From assembly GCF_009857535.1 (NCBI RefSeq), contig NZ_WWCS01000016.1, forward strand, positions 84,302-148,301: a stretch of DNA of 64,000 nt, read 5' to 3'. Origin of the DNA: Duganella margarita. GTDB taxonomy: Bacteria; Pseudomonadota; Gammaproteobacteria; Burkholderiales; Burkholderiaceae_D. The notes under the pieces are model-generated. The model searched no databases. It was not told where the DNA came from and worked only from the letters and a program-made list of their open reading frames with translations. Within the stretch, counting starts at the first letter, position 1, and every line of letters begins with the position of its first letter. This document shows, in pieces, positions 48,132 to 56,200 of this stretch. Both the position numbers and the translations under genes were made by a program.

Positions 48132-49547
48132 ATGGACTCTACTCGCAAGCAACGCATTCTCATTGTCGACGACGACAGCGCAGTCCAGGTCTCGCTGGCC
48201 CTGGTGCTCAAGCAGCAGGGCTACGACGCCCTGTGCGCCGATGGCCCCCGGCAGGCGCTGGCGCTGCTGCAGGGTGCCGCCGCGCAGCCGGTCGACCTGG
48301 TGCTGCAGGACATGAACTTCTCGCTGCAAACCAGCGGCGAGGAAGGCCTGCAGCTGCTGGCCGACATCCGCGCCATGCAACCGGCGCCGCCGGTGCTGCT
48401 GATGACGGCCTGGGGCTCGATCGCGCTGGCGGTGCGCGGCATGCAGGCCGGCGCCGCCAACTTCTTCACCAAGCCATGGGACAACACCCAGCTGGCCGAG
48501 CTGATCCGCACCACGCTGGAAGCGGCCGCGCCGGCGCCGGCCGGCAACGCCTCGCGCCAGGCGCTCGATGCGCAGTTCGATTTCAGCGGCATCGTCGGCG
48601 AGCATCCGCGCCTGCTGAAGGTGCTGACCACCATCGGCCAGGTGGCCAACACGCGCGCACCGGTGCTGATCCTCGGCGAAAGCGGCTGCGGCAAGGAACT
48701 GATTGCCGACGCCATCCACCGCAACAGCCCGCGCACCGCCAAGCCCATCATCAAGATCAATATGGGGGCGATCACGCCGACGCTGTTTGAGAGCGAAATG
48801 TTCGGCCACGTGCGGGGTGCGTTTACCGACGCTCGCAGCGACCGCAAGGGCCACATCGCCAGCGCGCACGAGGGCACGCTGTTCCTCGACGAGATTGGCG
48901 AACTGAATCGCTCGGACCAGGTCAAGCTGCTGCGCGTGCTGCAAGACCAGACCTACCAGCCGGTCGGCGCCAGCCGCAGCGAAAAGGCCGATGTGCGTAT
49001 CGTCTCGGCCACCAACCGCGAACTGGCGGAACTGGTGGCCAGCGGCGAGTTCCGCGAGGATTTGTTCTACCGGCTGAACCTGATCACCATCCGCCTGCCG
49101 CCGTTGCGCGAGCGCCGCAGCGACATTCCGCTGCTGGCGCGGCACATCATCGGCGAAGTGGCGGCCAGCTATGGCCTGCCGACCACCACGCTGGCGCCGC
49201 AGGCGCTGGAGTGGCTCAGCGCGCAGCCCTGGCCGGGCAATATCCGCCAGCTGAAGCAGACGCTGGAACGCACGCTGCTGCTGGTCGGCAGCAGCGAACT
49301 GCGCCAGGCCGACTTTGTCGCCGCCGAGCAGCACGAGCACGGCGGCGCGCTCGGCACCCAGCGGCTGGGCGTGGACGGCATGACGCTGGAACAGGTGGAA
49401 CGGCACATGATCGTGCACGCGCTGGAGCAGCATCACGGCAATATCTCGCGCGTGGCCAAGGCGCTGGGGCTTAGCCGCACCGCGCTGTACCGCCGGCTGG
49501 AGCGGCACGGCCTGGGCAGCGCGCCGGATAGCGAAGCGCTGCCATGA
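48132..49547 (+). CDS. sigma-54-dependent response regulator (NtrC type)
   Basis: 471 residues: receiver with D60 (LVLQDMNFS), AAA+ domain with Walker A GESGCGKE near 180, sigma-54 contact loop GAFTDA at 229-234 (classic form is GAFTGA), Walker B GTLFLDEIGEL, and a Fis-type helix-turn-helix at the end (HGNISRVAKALGLSRTALYR). It is co-transcribed with or directly behind the efflux genes and ahead of its kinase, and a consensus sigma-54 promoter lies at the head of the operon, so autoactivation is likely. Confidence 0.94.
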   Translation: MDSTRKQRILIVDDDSAVQVSLALVLKQQGYDALCADGPRQALALLQGAAAQPVDLVLQDMNFSLQTSGEEGLQLLADIRAMQPAPPVLLMTAWGSIALAVRGMQAGAANFFTKPWDNTQLAELIRTTLEAAAPAPAGNASRQALDAQFDFSGIVGEHPRLLKVLTTIGQVANTRAPVLILGESGCGKELIADAIHRNSPRTAKPIIKINMGAITPTLFESEMFGHVRGAFTDARSDRKGHIASAHEGTLFLDEIGELNRSDQVKLLRVLQDQTYQPVGASRSEKADVRIVSATNRELAELVASGEFREDLFYRLNLITIRLPPLRERRSDIPLLARHIIGEVAASYGLPTTTLAPQALEWLSAQPWPGNIRQLKQTLERTLLLVGSSELRQADFVAAEQHEHGGALGTQRLGVDGMTLEQVERHMIVHALEQHHGNISRVAKALGLSRTALYRRLERHGLGSAPDSEALP

Positions 49548-50899
49548 GCCTGCGTTGGCGCTTGTACGCCTATCTGGCCGGCGCGCATCTGCTGTTTCTG
49601 GCGATCACCGTGATGCTGTTCCGCACCCAGCCGCTGCTGATGCTGGGGCTGGAAGTGCTGGTGCTGCTCAGCCTGGGGCTCGGCGTATGGCTGCTGCGCC
49701 GCGCGCTGGAGCCGCTGGGCTATACGCGCCACTTCCACGATCTGCTGCAAGACCAGCACTACGCCGCCCGCTTGCAGCTCAGCAGCGACAAGGAGTTGAA
49801 CGAGCTGGTGCAGCTGTTCAACACCATGCTGGGCCGGCTGTATCAGGAGCGCTTGCAGATCGGCGAGCAGCAAGGCTTTCTCGACCGGCTGCTGGAGGCG
49901 ACGCCGAGCGCCGTCATCGTGTTCGATTTCGACGGCCGCATCAGCCTGCTGAACGCCAGCGCACAGGCCTTGCGCGGGCTGGGCGACGCCAAAGGTGAAA
50001 CGCTGGCCGCTTGCGCGCTGGAGGTCGATGCGGCCGGCGCCGGCGTCGGCCTGCTGGCGCAGCTGGATGCGCTGCCGCTGGGCGATTCGCAATTGTTGAC
50101 CGATGCCGACGGCCGCCGTTATCGCGGCCAGCGCGGGCAGTTCTATGATCGTGGTTTTTCGCGCCACTTCCTGCTGGTCGAAGAACTGACCGAGGAACTG
50201 GAAAGTTCGGAAAAAGCCACCTACGAAAAACTGATCCGCGTGCTGGCGCATGAGGTCAACAACACGGTGGCCGCCACCGGCTCGGTGCTCGATTCGCTGC
50301 TGTACTACCGCAGCCAGTTGACCGAGCGCGACAGCGAGGATTTCAGTACCGCGATCCTGGCAGTGCAGCGGCGCAACGCCAGCCTGGGCGAGTTCATCGA
50401 GCGCTTCACGCGGGTGGTCAAGATGCCGGCGCCGGAACTGCGTCCGGCCGCCGTGCGCGACATCATGGACGATATCCTGTACCTGTACCGCGAACAGTGC
50501 CGCAGCCGTGGCATTACCATCGCCTGGCAAAGGTGCGACGCGGTGCCGGCGATTGCCATGGACCGGCATCTGATGGAGCAGGCGCTGCTGAATGTGGTCA
50601 AGAATGCGATGGAGGCGGTGGAGGCTGGCGCCGGCGAGGCCGATAGCGACCATCGGCGCATCGACTTCGTGCTGGCGCAGGAGGCCGGCCGCGTGCGGCT
50701 GTCGGTCATCGACAGCGGCAACCTGCTAGGCGATGTACCGGCGCGGCAGTTGTTCACGCCGTTCTTCACCACCAAGAAAGGCGGCCAGGGCATCGGCCTG
50801 CTGTTCGTGCGCGAAGTGCTGAACCGGCATGGCTACGCCTACCGCCTGGCCGCCACCACCGACGGCGCGACCAGCTTCGACATCTGGCTGACGGCCTAG
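49544..50899 (+). CDS. NtrY-like membrane histidine kinase
   Basis: 451 residues. Two N-terminal helices (about 8-25 and 28-48) with almost no periplasmic loop, so it probably senses within or near the membrane. A PAS domain (about 115-200, TPSAVIVFDFDGRISLLNAS) follows, then a phospho-acceptor H236 in VLAHEVNN (the NtrY/NtrB-like HExN form), and HATPase_c at about 340-450 (ALLNVVKNAMEAV; KGGQGIGLLFVREVL). It overlaps the regulator stop by four bases and is the cognate kinase. Confidence 0.9.
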   Translation: MSLRWRLYAYLAGAHLLFLAITVMLFRTQPLLMLGLEVLVLLSLGLGVWLLRRALEPLGYTRHFHDLLQDQHYAARLQLSSDKELNELVQLFNTMLGRLYQERLQIGEQQGFLDRLLEATPSAVIVFDFDGRISLLNASAQALRGLGDAKGETLAACALEVDAAGAGVGLLAQLDALPLGDSQLLTDADGRRYRGQRGQFYDRGFSRHFLLVEELTEELESSEKATYEKLIRVLAHEVNNTVAATGSVLDSLLYYRSQLTERDSEDFSTAILAVQRRNASLGEFIERFTRVVKMPAPELRPAAVRDIMDDILYLYREQCRSRGITIAWQRCDAVPAIAMDRHLMEQALLNVVKNAMEAVEAGAGEADSDHRRIDFVLAQEAGRVRLSVIDSGNLLGDVPARQLFTPFFTTKKGGQGIGLLFVREVLNRHGYAYRLAATTDGATSFDIWLTA

Positions 50900-51004
50900 C
50901 CGCCAGGCGGCGCCGGCCACCGCGTGACTCCGGCCGCGCGTCGCGTGGCGGGCTGGCATTCACTGCAGCGAGGCGCATTCAGCGGGCGGCGCAGCACGCG
51001 CCGG

Positions 51005-52765
51005 TCAGAACTCTTCCCAATCGCCGTCGCTGGTGGCGGCACTGGTCAGGCGCTTTGCTGGCTTGGCGGGCGCGCTGACGGCGGGCGCCGGACGCGCCGC
51101 AGCGGGCCTGGCCGAGCCGGCGATCGCCAGCTTGGCCGCTGCCGGCCTGGCCGCTGCGGGCTTGACCATTGCCGGCTTGGCGGCAGGTACCGGCGCGGCT
51201 ACGCGCTGTTGACCATCCAGCTGGAACACGCTGACCACACGCTCCAGATTGGCCGCCTGCTGCTGCATGGCCTCGGCCGCAGCGGCGGCCTCCTCCACCA
51301 GCGCCGCATTCTGCTGCGTCACGGTATCCATCTCGCTGACGGCCTGATTGATCTGCTCGATGCCGGCGCTCTGTTCATCGCCGGCGGTCGAAATCTCGGC
51401 TATGACATCGGTCACGCGCTGCACGCTGCTCACCACCTCGGCCATGGTCTGGCCAGCCTGCTCAACCAGCTTGCTGCCGACCTGCACCTTCTCCACCGAA
51501 TTGCCGATCAACTCCTTGATTTCCCTGGCCGCCGCAGCCGAACGTTGCGCCAGCGTCCGCACCTCGGATGCCACCACCGCAAAACCGCGTCCCTGCTCGC
51601 CGGCGCGGGCCGCTTCCACCGCCGCATTCAGCGCCAGGATATTGGTCTGGAATGCAATGCCGTCGATCACCGCAATAATATCGACAATCTTGCGCGACGA
51701 ATCGTTGATCGCGCCCATGGTATCGACCACCTGCGACACCACCGCCCCGCCCTGCACCGCCACCGCCGACGCCGACTGCGCCAGCTGGTTGGCCTGGCGC
51801 GCATTGTCGTTGTTCGCACGCACCGCGCTGGTCAACTCCTCCATCGACGATGCCGTCTCCTCCAGCGAACTGGCCTGCTGCTCGGTGCGCGCCGACAAAT
51901 CCTGGTTGCCACTGGCGATCTGCGACGATGCCGACGCAATCGTCTCTGTGCCCACGCGCACCTCGGCAACGATGCTGGCCAGCGCATCGCGCATCTGCTT
52001 CATCGCGTGCAGCATGCTGTGGTTATCGTTGCTCTGCGTATCGACCACCACCGTCAAATCGCCGGCGGCAATGCGGCCGGCGATCGAGGCCGCATAATCC
52101 GGCTCGCCGCCCAGCTGGCGCAGCAGACCGCGCGCGATCAGGACAGCGGCGACCGCGCCCACCACAATCGCCAGCCCGCTCAGCGCCAGCATCAGCGTGC
52201 GCGCGCGCTGGTACGCAGCGCTGGCTTCCGCCGCATCGCCCTGGTTGTTGGCCTTTTGCAGTGCGGCATATTCATCCATCGCCTCCTGCCAGACCTGGGT
52301 GGCGGGACCGGCCTGCTGCATCAGAATTTGCGTCGCCTCGTCATCCTTGTTGGCCAGCGCCAGCTCAAACACTTTGTCGTTCAAGGGACGCGCCACCCGC
52401 TGCAGGCCGACGATGCGTTCGCGGATCGCCATGCCTTTCGACTTGGCCGGCAACTTGTCCAATTGCTCAAGCGCGGCGTTGTACGTGGCACGCGCCTTGG
52501 CGACCTTTTCCATTTCAAGCCGAATATCGGCATCCGCAGTCAGCAGCACCACCGAGCGCGACACCCGCGCGACGACGTGCACCGATTCCGACATCTCATT
52601 CACCAACTCGGTTTTGACGACGTTTTCGTTGACGATGCGTTCCAGCTTGGCATGGATCGTGCTCATGTTGAATACGCCCAACACGGCTACCAGTAGCAAC
52701 AGCACCAGCACCAGCCCGAATCCCAGGCCCAGCCGGGTACCGACTTTCATGTTTGTAATAGCCAT
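51005..52765 (-). CDS. methyl-accepting chemotaxis protein with CheR-type pentapeptide
   Basis: 586 residues. Membrane helix about 13-33, four-helix-bundle sensor (35-185), second helix about 190-210, HAMP-like region and the conserved tip (IIAVIDGIAFQTNILALN, EQGRGFAVVASEV). After the bundle comes a long Ala/Pro/Lys-rich flexible tail of about 65 residues ending DWEEF, which fits the NWETF-like tether for CheR/CheB. The chemoreceptor at 40559 lacks this tail and may depend on this one for methylation. Confidence 0.93.
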   Translation of the reverse strand: MAITNMKVGTRLGLGFGLVLVLLLLVAVLGVFNMSTIHAKLERIVNENVVKTELVNEMSESVHVVARVSRSVVLLTADADIRLEMEKVAKARATYNAALEQLDKLPAKSKGMAIRERIVGLQRVARPLNDKVFELALANKDDEATQILMQQAGPATQVWQEAMDEYAALQKANNQGDAAEASAAYQRARTLMLALSGLAIVVGAVAAVLIARGLLRQLGGEPDYAASIAGRIAAGDLTVVVDTQSNDNHSMLHAMKQMRDALASIVAEVRVGTETIASASSQIASGNQDLSARTEQQASSLEETASSMEELTSAVRANNDNARQANQLAQSASAVAVQGGAVVSQVVDTMGAINDSSRKIVDIIAVIDGIAFQTNILALNAAVEAARAGEQGRGFAVVASEVRTLAQRSAAAAREIKELIGNSVEKVQVGSKLVEQAGQTMAEVVSSVQRVTDVIAEISTAGDEQSAGIEQINQAVSEMDTVTQQNAALVEEAAAAAEAMQQQAANLERVVSVFQLDGQQRVAAPVPAAKPAMVKPAAARPAAAKLAIAGSARPAAARPAPAVSAPAKPAKRLTSAATSDGDWEEF

Positions 52766-52965
52766 GCACCTTACTCCTCGATAAGTGATGAATAAATTGT
52801 ACGCCTACAAGCTTCGTGTAGTTTTATTTAATTGCCGAAAGAAAACGACTTACAACACTCTATAGATGAATTTCGCATACTTATATAGCCAAATATTCGC
52901 TAAACAGTTTAAGCGGACAGATAAAATGCACGATCGGTTACAAACATAGTAGTAAGGAACAAGCC

Positions 52966-54366
52966 ATGGCGATAAATGTGATCCTCAACCTGCTGGCGGC
53001 GATGGCGCTGATCGGCCTGCTGTACGCGCAACAGCGCAAGCACGGTTCCTTTTCGGTGCGCGTGTTCACCGGCATGGGGCTGGGCGTGCTGCTCGGTGCG
53101 GCGCTGCAAGCGATCTACGGCGCCGGCTCGGCCGAGCTGAAAACCACCAGCGACTACCTCGACATCGTCGGCAGCGGCTACGTCAAACTGCTGCAGATGA
53201 TCATCATGCCGCTGATTATGGTGTCGATCATCTCCGCCATCCTCAAGCTCAAAGGCATCAACTCGCTGGGCAAGATCAGCGCGCTGACCATTGGCACCTT
53301 GATGATCACCACGCTGATCGCCGCCAGCATCGGCATCCTGATGGCCAAGGTCTTCCACCTGAGCGCGGTCGGCCTGACCGCCTCGGCGGCCGACATCGCG
53401 CGCGGCGTCTACCTGCAAGGCAAGGTCGAGACGGCACAGGCGATTTCGCTGCCGAGCATGCTGCTGAGCTTCATCCCGGCCAATCCCTTCCTCGACATGA
53501 CCGGCGGCCGCAAGACCTCCACCATTGCGGTGGTGATCTTCTCGGTGTTCATCGGCATTGCCGCCAGCGGCATCCATGACAAGAAGCCGGACATCTTCGC
53601 GTCGTTCGAGCGCTTCATCCAGGTGGCGCACGCCATCGTGATGCGCATCGTCACCCTGGTGCTGCGCCTGACGCCGTACGGCGTGTTCGCGCTGATGGCG
53701 CAGGTGGTGTCGACCTCCAGCTACACCGACATCCTGCACCTGATCGACTTTGTGCTGGCGTCGTACAGCGCGCTGTTGCTGATGTTCGTGGTGCACCTGC
53801 TGATCGTCTCCGGCCTGGGCCTGAATCCGCTGCGCTGGACCAGGAAAATCCTGCCGCTGCTGACCTTTGCCTTCACCTCGCGCAGCAGCGCCGGCGCGAT
53901 TCCGATGAGCGTGCAGACCCAGAGCCAGCGCCTGGGCACGCCGGAAGGCATCGCCAACTTCGCCGCCTCGTTCGGCGCCACCATCGGCCAGAACGGCTGT
54001 GCCGGCATCTACCCTGCCATGCTGGCGGTGATGATCGCGCCGACCGTCGGCATCGATCCGTTCACCCTCAGCTTTATCGCCCCGCTGCTGGCGATCATCA
54101 CCATCGGTTCGGTCGGCGTGGCCGGCGTCGGCGGCGGCGCCACGTTTGCGGCGCTGATCGTGCTGTCGTCGATGAACCTGCCGGTGGCGCTGGCCGGCCT
54201 GCTGATTTCGATCGAACCGCTGATCGACATGGGCCGCACCGCGCTCAACGTCAGCGGCTCGGTCACCGCCGGCGCGGTCGCCAGCCGCATGATGGGCGAG
54301 ACCGACATCGCGGTCTTCAACAGCGACGCCGAACCGGCCATCGACAGCGACCGCAAGGCCGCCTGA
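52966..54366 (+). CDS. tcyP: TcyP/YdjN-like L-cystine:sodium symporter
   Basis: 466 residues, the same length as E. coli YdjN (463). Dicarboxylate/amino acid:cation symporter fold, with IVGSGYVKLLQMIIMPLIMV, FAFTSRSSAGAIPMSVQTQS, FAASFGATIGQNGCAGIYPA and SIEPLIDMGRTALNVSGS, which match YdjN/TcyP more closely than GltP. Imports cystine (and analogues) across the inner membrane. GTAAGGAAC serves as ribosome site. A strong terminator follows. Confidence 0.9.
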   Translation: MAINVILNLLAAMALIGLLYAQQRKHGSFSVRVFTGMGLGVLLGAALQAIYGAGSAELKTTSDYLDIVGSGYVKLLQMIIMPLIMVSIISAILKLKGINSLGKISALTIGTLMITTLIAASIGILMAKVFHLSAVGLTASAADIARGVYLQGKVETAQAISLPSMLLSFIPANPFLDMTGGRKTSTIAVVIFSVFIGIAASGIHDKKPDIFASFERFIQVAHAIVMRIVTLVLRLTPYGVFALMAQVVSTSSYTDILHLIDFVLASYSALLLMFVVHLLIVSGLGLNPLRWTRKILPLLTFAFTSRSSAGAIPMSVQTQSQRLGTPEGIANFAASFGATIGQNGCAGIYPAMLAVMIAPTVGIDPFTLSFIAPLLAIITIGSVGVAGVGGGATFAALIVLSSMNLPVALAGLLISIEPLIDMGRTALNVSGSVTAGAVASRMMGETDIAVFNSDAEPAIDSDRKAA

Positions 54367-54385
54367 TTGCAATTATCCAGGCAAT

Positions 54386-54414
54386 AAAAAAAGGACCCGA
54401 GGGTCCTTTTTTTT
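54386..54414. terminator. bidirectional terminator between tcyP and the fadL-type gene
   Basis: GGACCC-GA-GGGTCC with an A-run before and eight T after, so it can stop transcription from both convergent genes. Confidence 0.93.
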
Positions 54415-54428
54415 CGTCCTAAAAAAAC

Positions 54429-55850
54429 TTAGAACTTGTAGTTGTACGACAGACCGATCAGCGACAGGTGAGTCTGATACACGCCACGGGTGGTTTCGCC
54501 GTTGCCGGTGCAGCTGGTGGCCAGCGGGTTGCACTGGTTGGTGTAGTTGATGTTGGCGTCCTTGAAGTCCAGGAAGCTGTACGCCAGGTCGATCGACGAA
54601 CGCGGGCTCAGCTTCCAGTTGGCGCCGATCGAATACTGCATGCGGTCGCTGTCCGGCAGCGCCGGGTGGGTCAGCTCGGCGTTCTGCACCGGCGACTGGT
54701 CATGCGCGATACCGCCGCGCAGGGTCAGGTTTTCGTTGTACGCATAGTTCGCGCCCAGCGATACGCGCACGGTGTTTTTCCAGTGCTGGCGAATCACTTC
54801 CGCGCCTTCGGTGGTGCCAGGGAACTGGATGTCCAGGTCGCCCAGGCGGTTGTGACGGCTGAAGGTGACGTCGGCCATGCCGGCCCACTGCGAATTGAAC
54901 TGATGGAAGGCGTTGGCCGACAACGTCTCCGGCGTGCGCAGCGACACCAGCGCAGCCGAGTTGGCCTTGTGCGAGGCCGCCTGCAGCACCTGGTTGACGA
55001 TCGGATCGGTGGTCACTTTCGAGAAATCCCACACGGTGCTGCCACGCAGCTGGTGCGAAATCGACGAACGGTAGGCCAGGCCGAAGCGGGTGCTCTCGTC
55101 CAGCGTGAACATATAACCCAGGTTGAAGCCCCAGCCCCAGTCCTTGCCGTCGTTGGAGCCGTGCGCATCGCCCGCCGTGCGCAGCAGCGCCGGATTGCCG
55201 CCCAGGGCAGCGATCTGACGGATCAGCACGGCGCCTTGCGCGGCGCCGGCGCCGCTCGACAGGGCGGCGATCGAGCCAGGCACGTCAACTGCCTGGCCCA
55301 GTTCGGCCTTCATGAATTCGGCGTCGATGCCGAAGCCGAACGCGTGGTGTTCATTCATTTTCCACGACACCGATGGATTCAGCGTCACCGACTCCAGCTT
55401 GATGTTGGACAGCGCGTAGCGGCCGCTCCAGGTGTTGCCGTAGTCCAGCTTGGCGCCGTATGGCACGTACAGGCCCATGCCCACCGCCCACTGGTCGTTC
55501 AGCTTCTTGCTGATGTACAGCGATGGCGCGGTGACCGCGTTCGGCGCGTAATCGTTGGCCGGGGTGCCGTTGGTCGGCGCGCCGGTGAAGTGGGTCGAAC
55601 CGGTGTCGTTGTAGGTCGAGTGCGGCACCACGACGGTGGCGCCGACGCTGATCTGGGTGCCGTCCAGGCGGCTCAAGCCGGCCGGATTGTAGAAAATGGT
55701 CGAGGCATCGGCCGCTTCGGCGCCGTTGGCGTCCGCCGTGCCCTGGCCGGCCACGCTCTGCGAACCGAAACGGTAGCCGGACGCGCTGGCGCCCACGGAA
55801 ATGGCGCTCAGGGCGGCAGCAATGATCAGGGGGAGATATTTGGGTTGCAT
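54429..55850 (-). CDS. FadL-family outer-membrane transporter
   Basis: 473 residues with a signal peptide ending GASAS. The N-terminal FadL hatch is seen (SGYRFGSQSVAGQGTADANG; AADASTIFYNPAGLSRLDG), followed by a 14-strand-type barrel that ends SLIGLSYNYKF. Takes up long-chain fatty acids or other hydrophobic compounds across the outer membrane. Convergent with tcyP. The 350 bases between its start and the RND gene hold the second MITE-like element and a split terminator. Confidence 0.92.
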   Translation of the reverse strand: MQPKYLPLIIAAALSAISVGASASGYRFGSQSVAGQGTADANGAEAADASTIFYNPAGLSRLDGTQISVGATVVVPHSTYNDTGSTHFTGAPTNGTPANDYAPNAVTAPSLYISKKLNDQWAVGMGLYVPYGAKLDYGNTWSGRYALSNIKLESVTLNPSVSWKMNEHHAFGFGIDAEFMKAELGQAVDVPGSIAALSSGAGAAQGAVLIRQIAALGGNPALLRTAGDAHGSNDGKDWGWGFNLGYMFTLDESTRFGLAYRSSISHQLRGSTVWDFSKVTTDPIVNQVLQAASHKANSAALVSLRTPETLSANAFHQFNSQWAGMADVTFSRHNRLGDLDIQFPGTTEGAEVIRQHWKNTVRVSLGANYAYNENLTLRGGIAHDQSPVQNAELTHPALPDSDRMQYSIGANWKLSPRSSIDLAYSFLDFKDANINYTNQCNPLATSCTGNGETTRGVYQTHLSLIGLSYNYKF

Positions 55851-56010
55851 AGCAGTCTCGCTTTATGAATGGTTTTTTTGTCCCATAGCCTTTTGGTACG
55901 GGAAGGCCAGCAGCATACTACACAAATAAAACAATTAAAAAGGCAAGACGTTAGAGTGCGAATACTAATTAAAACCTTGAAACCGAGCAGTTGCTCTGCA
56001 CTGCCGGCGC

Positions 56011-56181
56011 AAAAAAAGGGCCCGCAGGCCTAATGCAGTTAAGTTAAGCTGAAATTCACATCGTCATTCCCGCGCAAGCGGGAATCCATAGGACGTTTGC
56101 TGGGCAAACGCGGCATGGGTTCCCGCTTGCGCGGGAACGACGGCGCTTAACTTAACGCATTACCTGCAGGCCCTTTCTTTT
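56011..56181 (-). terminator. terminator of the RND operon, split by a MITE-like insertion
   Basis: AAAAAAAGGGCC and GGCCCTTTCTTTT are the two halves of one hairpin (GGGCC-CGCA-GGCCC) whose T-run on the minus strand follows the RND pump gene. The element at 56031-56162 plus a 10-bp target duplication now separates them. Confidence 0.78.
56031..56162. mobile_element. MITE-like palindromic element, copy 2
   Basis: 132 bases, nearly identical to copy 1 and in the same orientation. Ends TAATGCAGTTAAG and CTTAACGCATTA form terminal inverted repeats; the same two REP-like stems and central GTTTGC/GCAAAC hairpin are present. It is flanked by CCCGCAGGCC (56021-56030) and CCTGCAGGCC (56163-56172), a 10-bp duplication with one change. 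No coding capacity. Confidence 0.85.
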
Positions 56182-56200
56182 GATTAAGTGCTAATTACAC

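Noticed and set aside
52766..52965. FliA (sigma-28) promoter for the chemoreceptor at 51005
   Set aside because: TAAGTCG and GGCAATTA-like stretches occur on the minus strand but with the wrong spacing and several mismatches.
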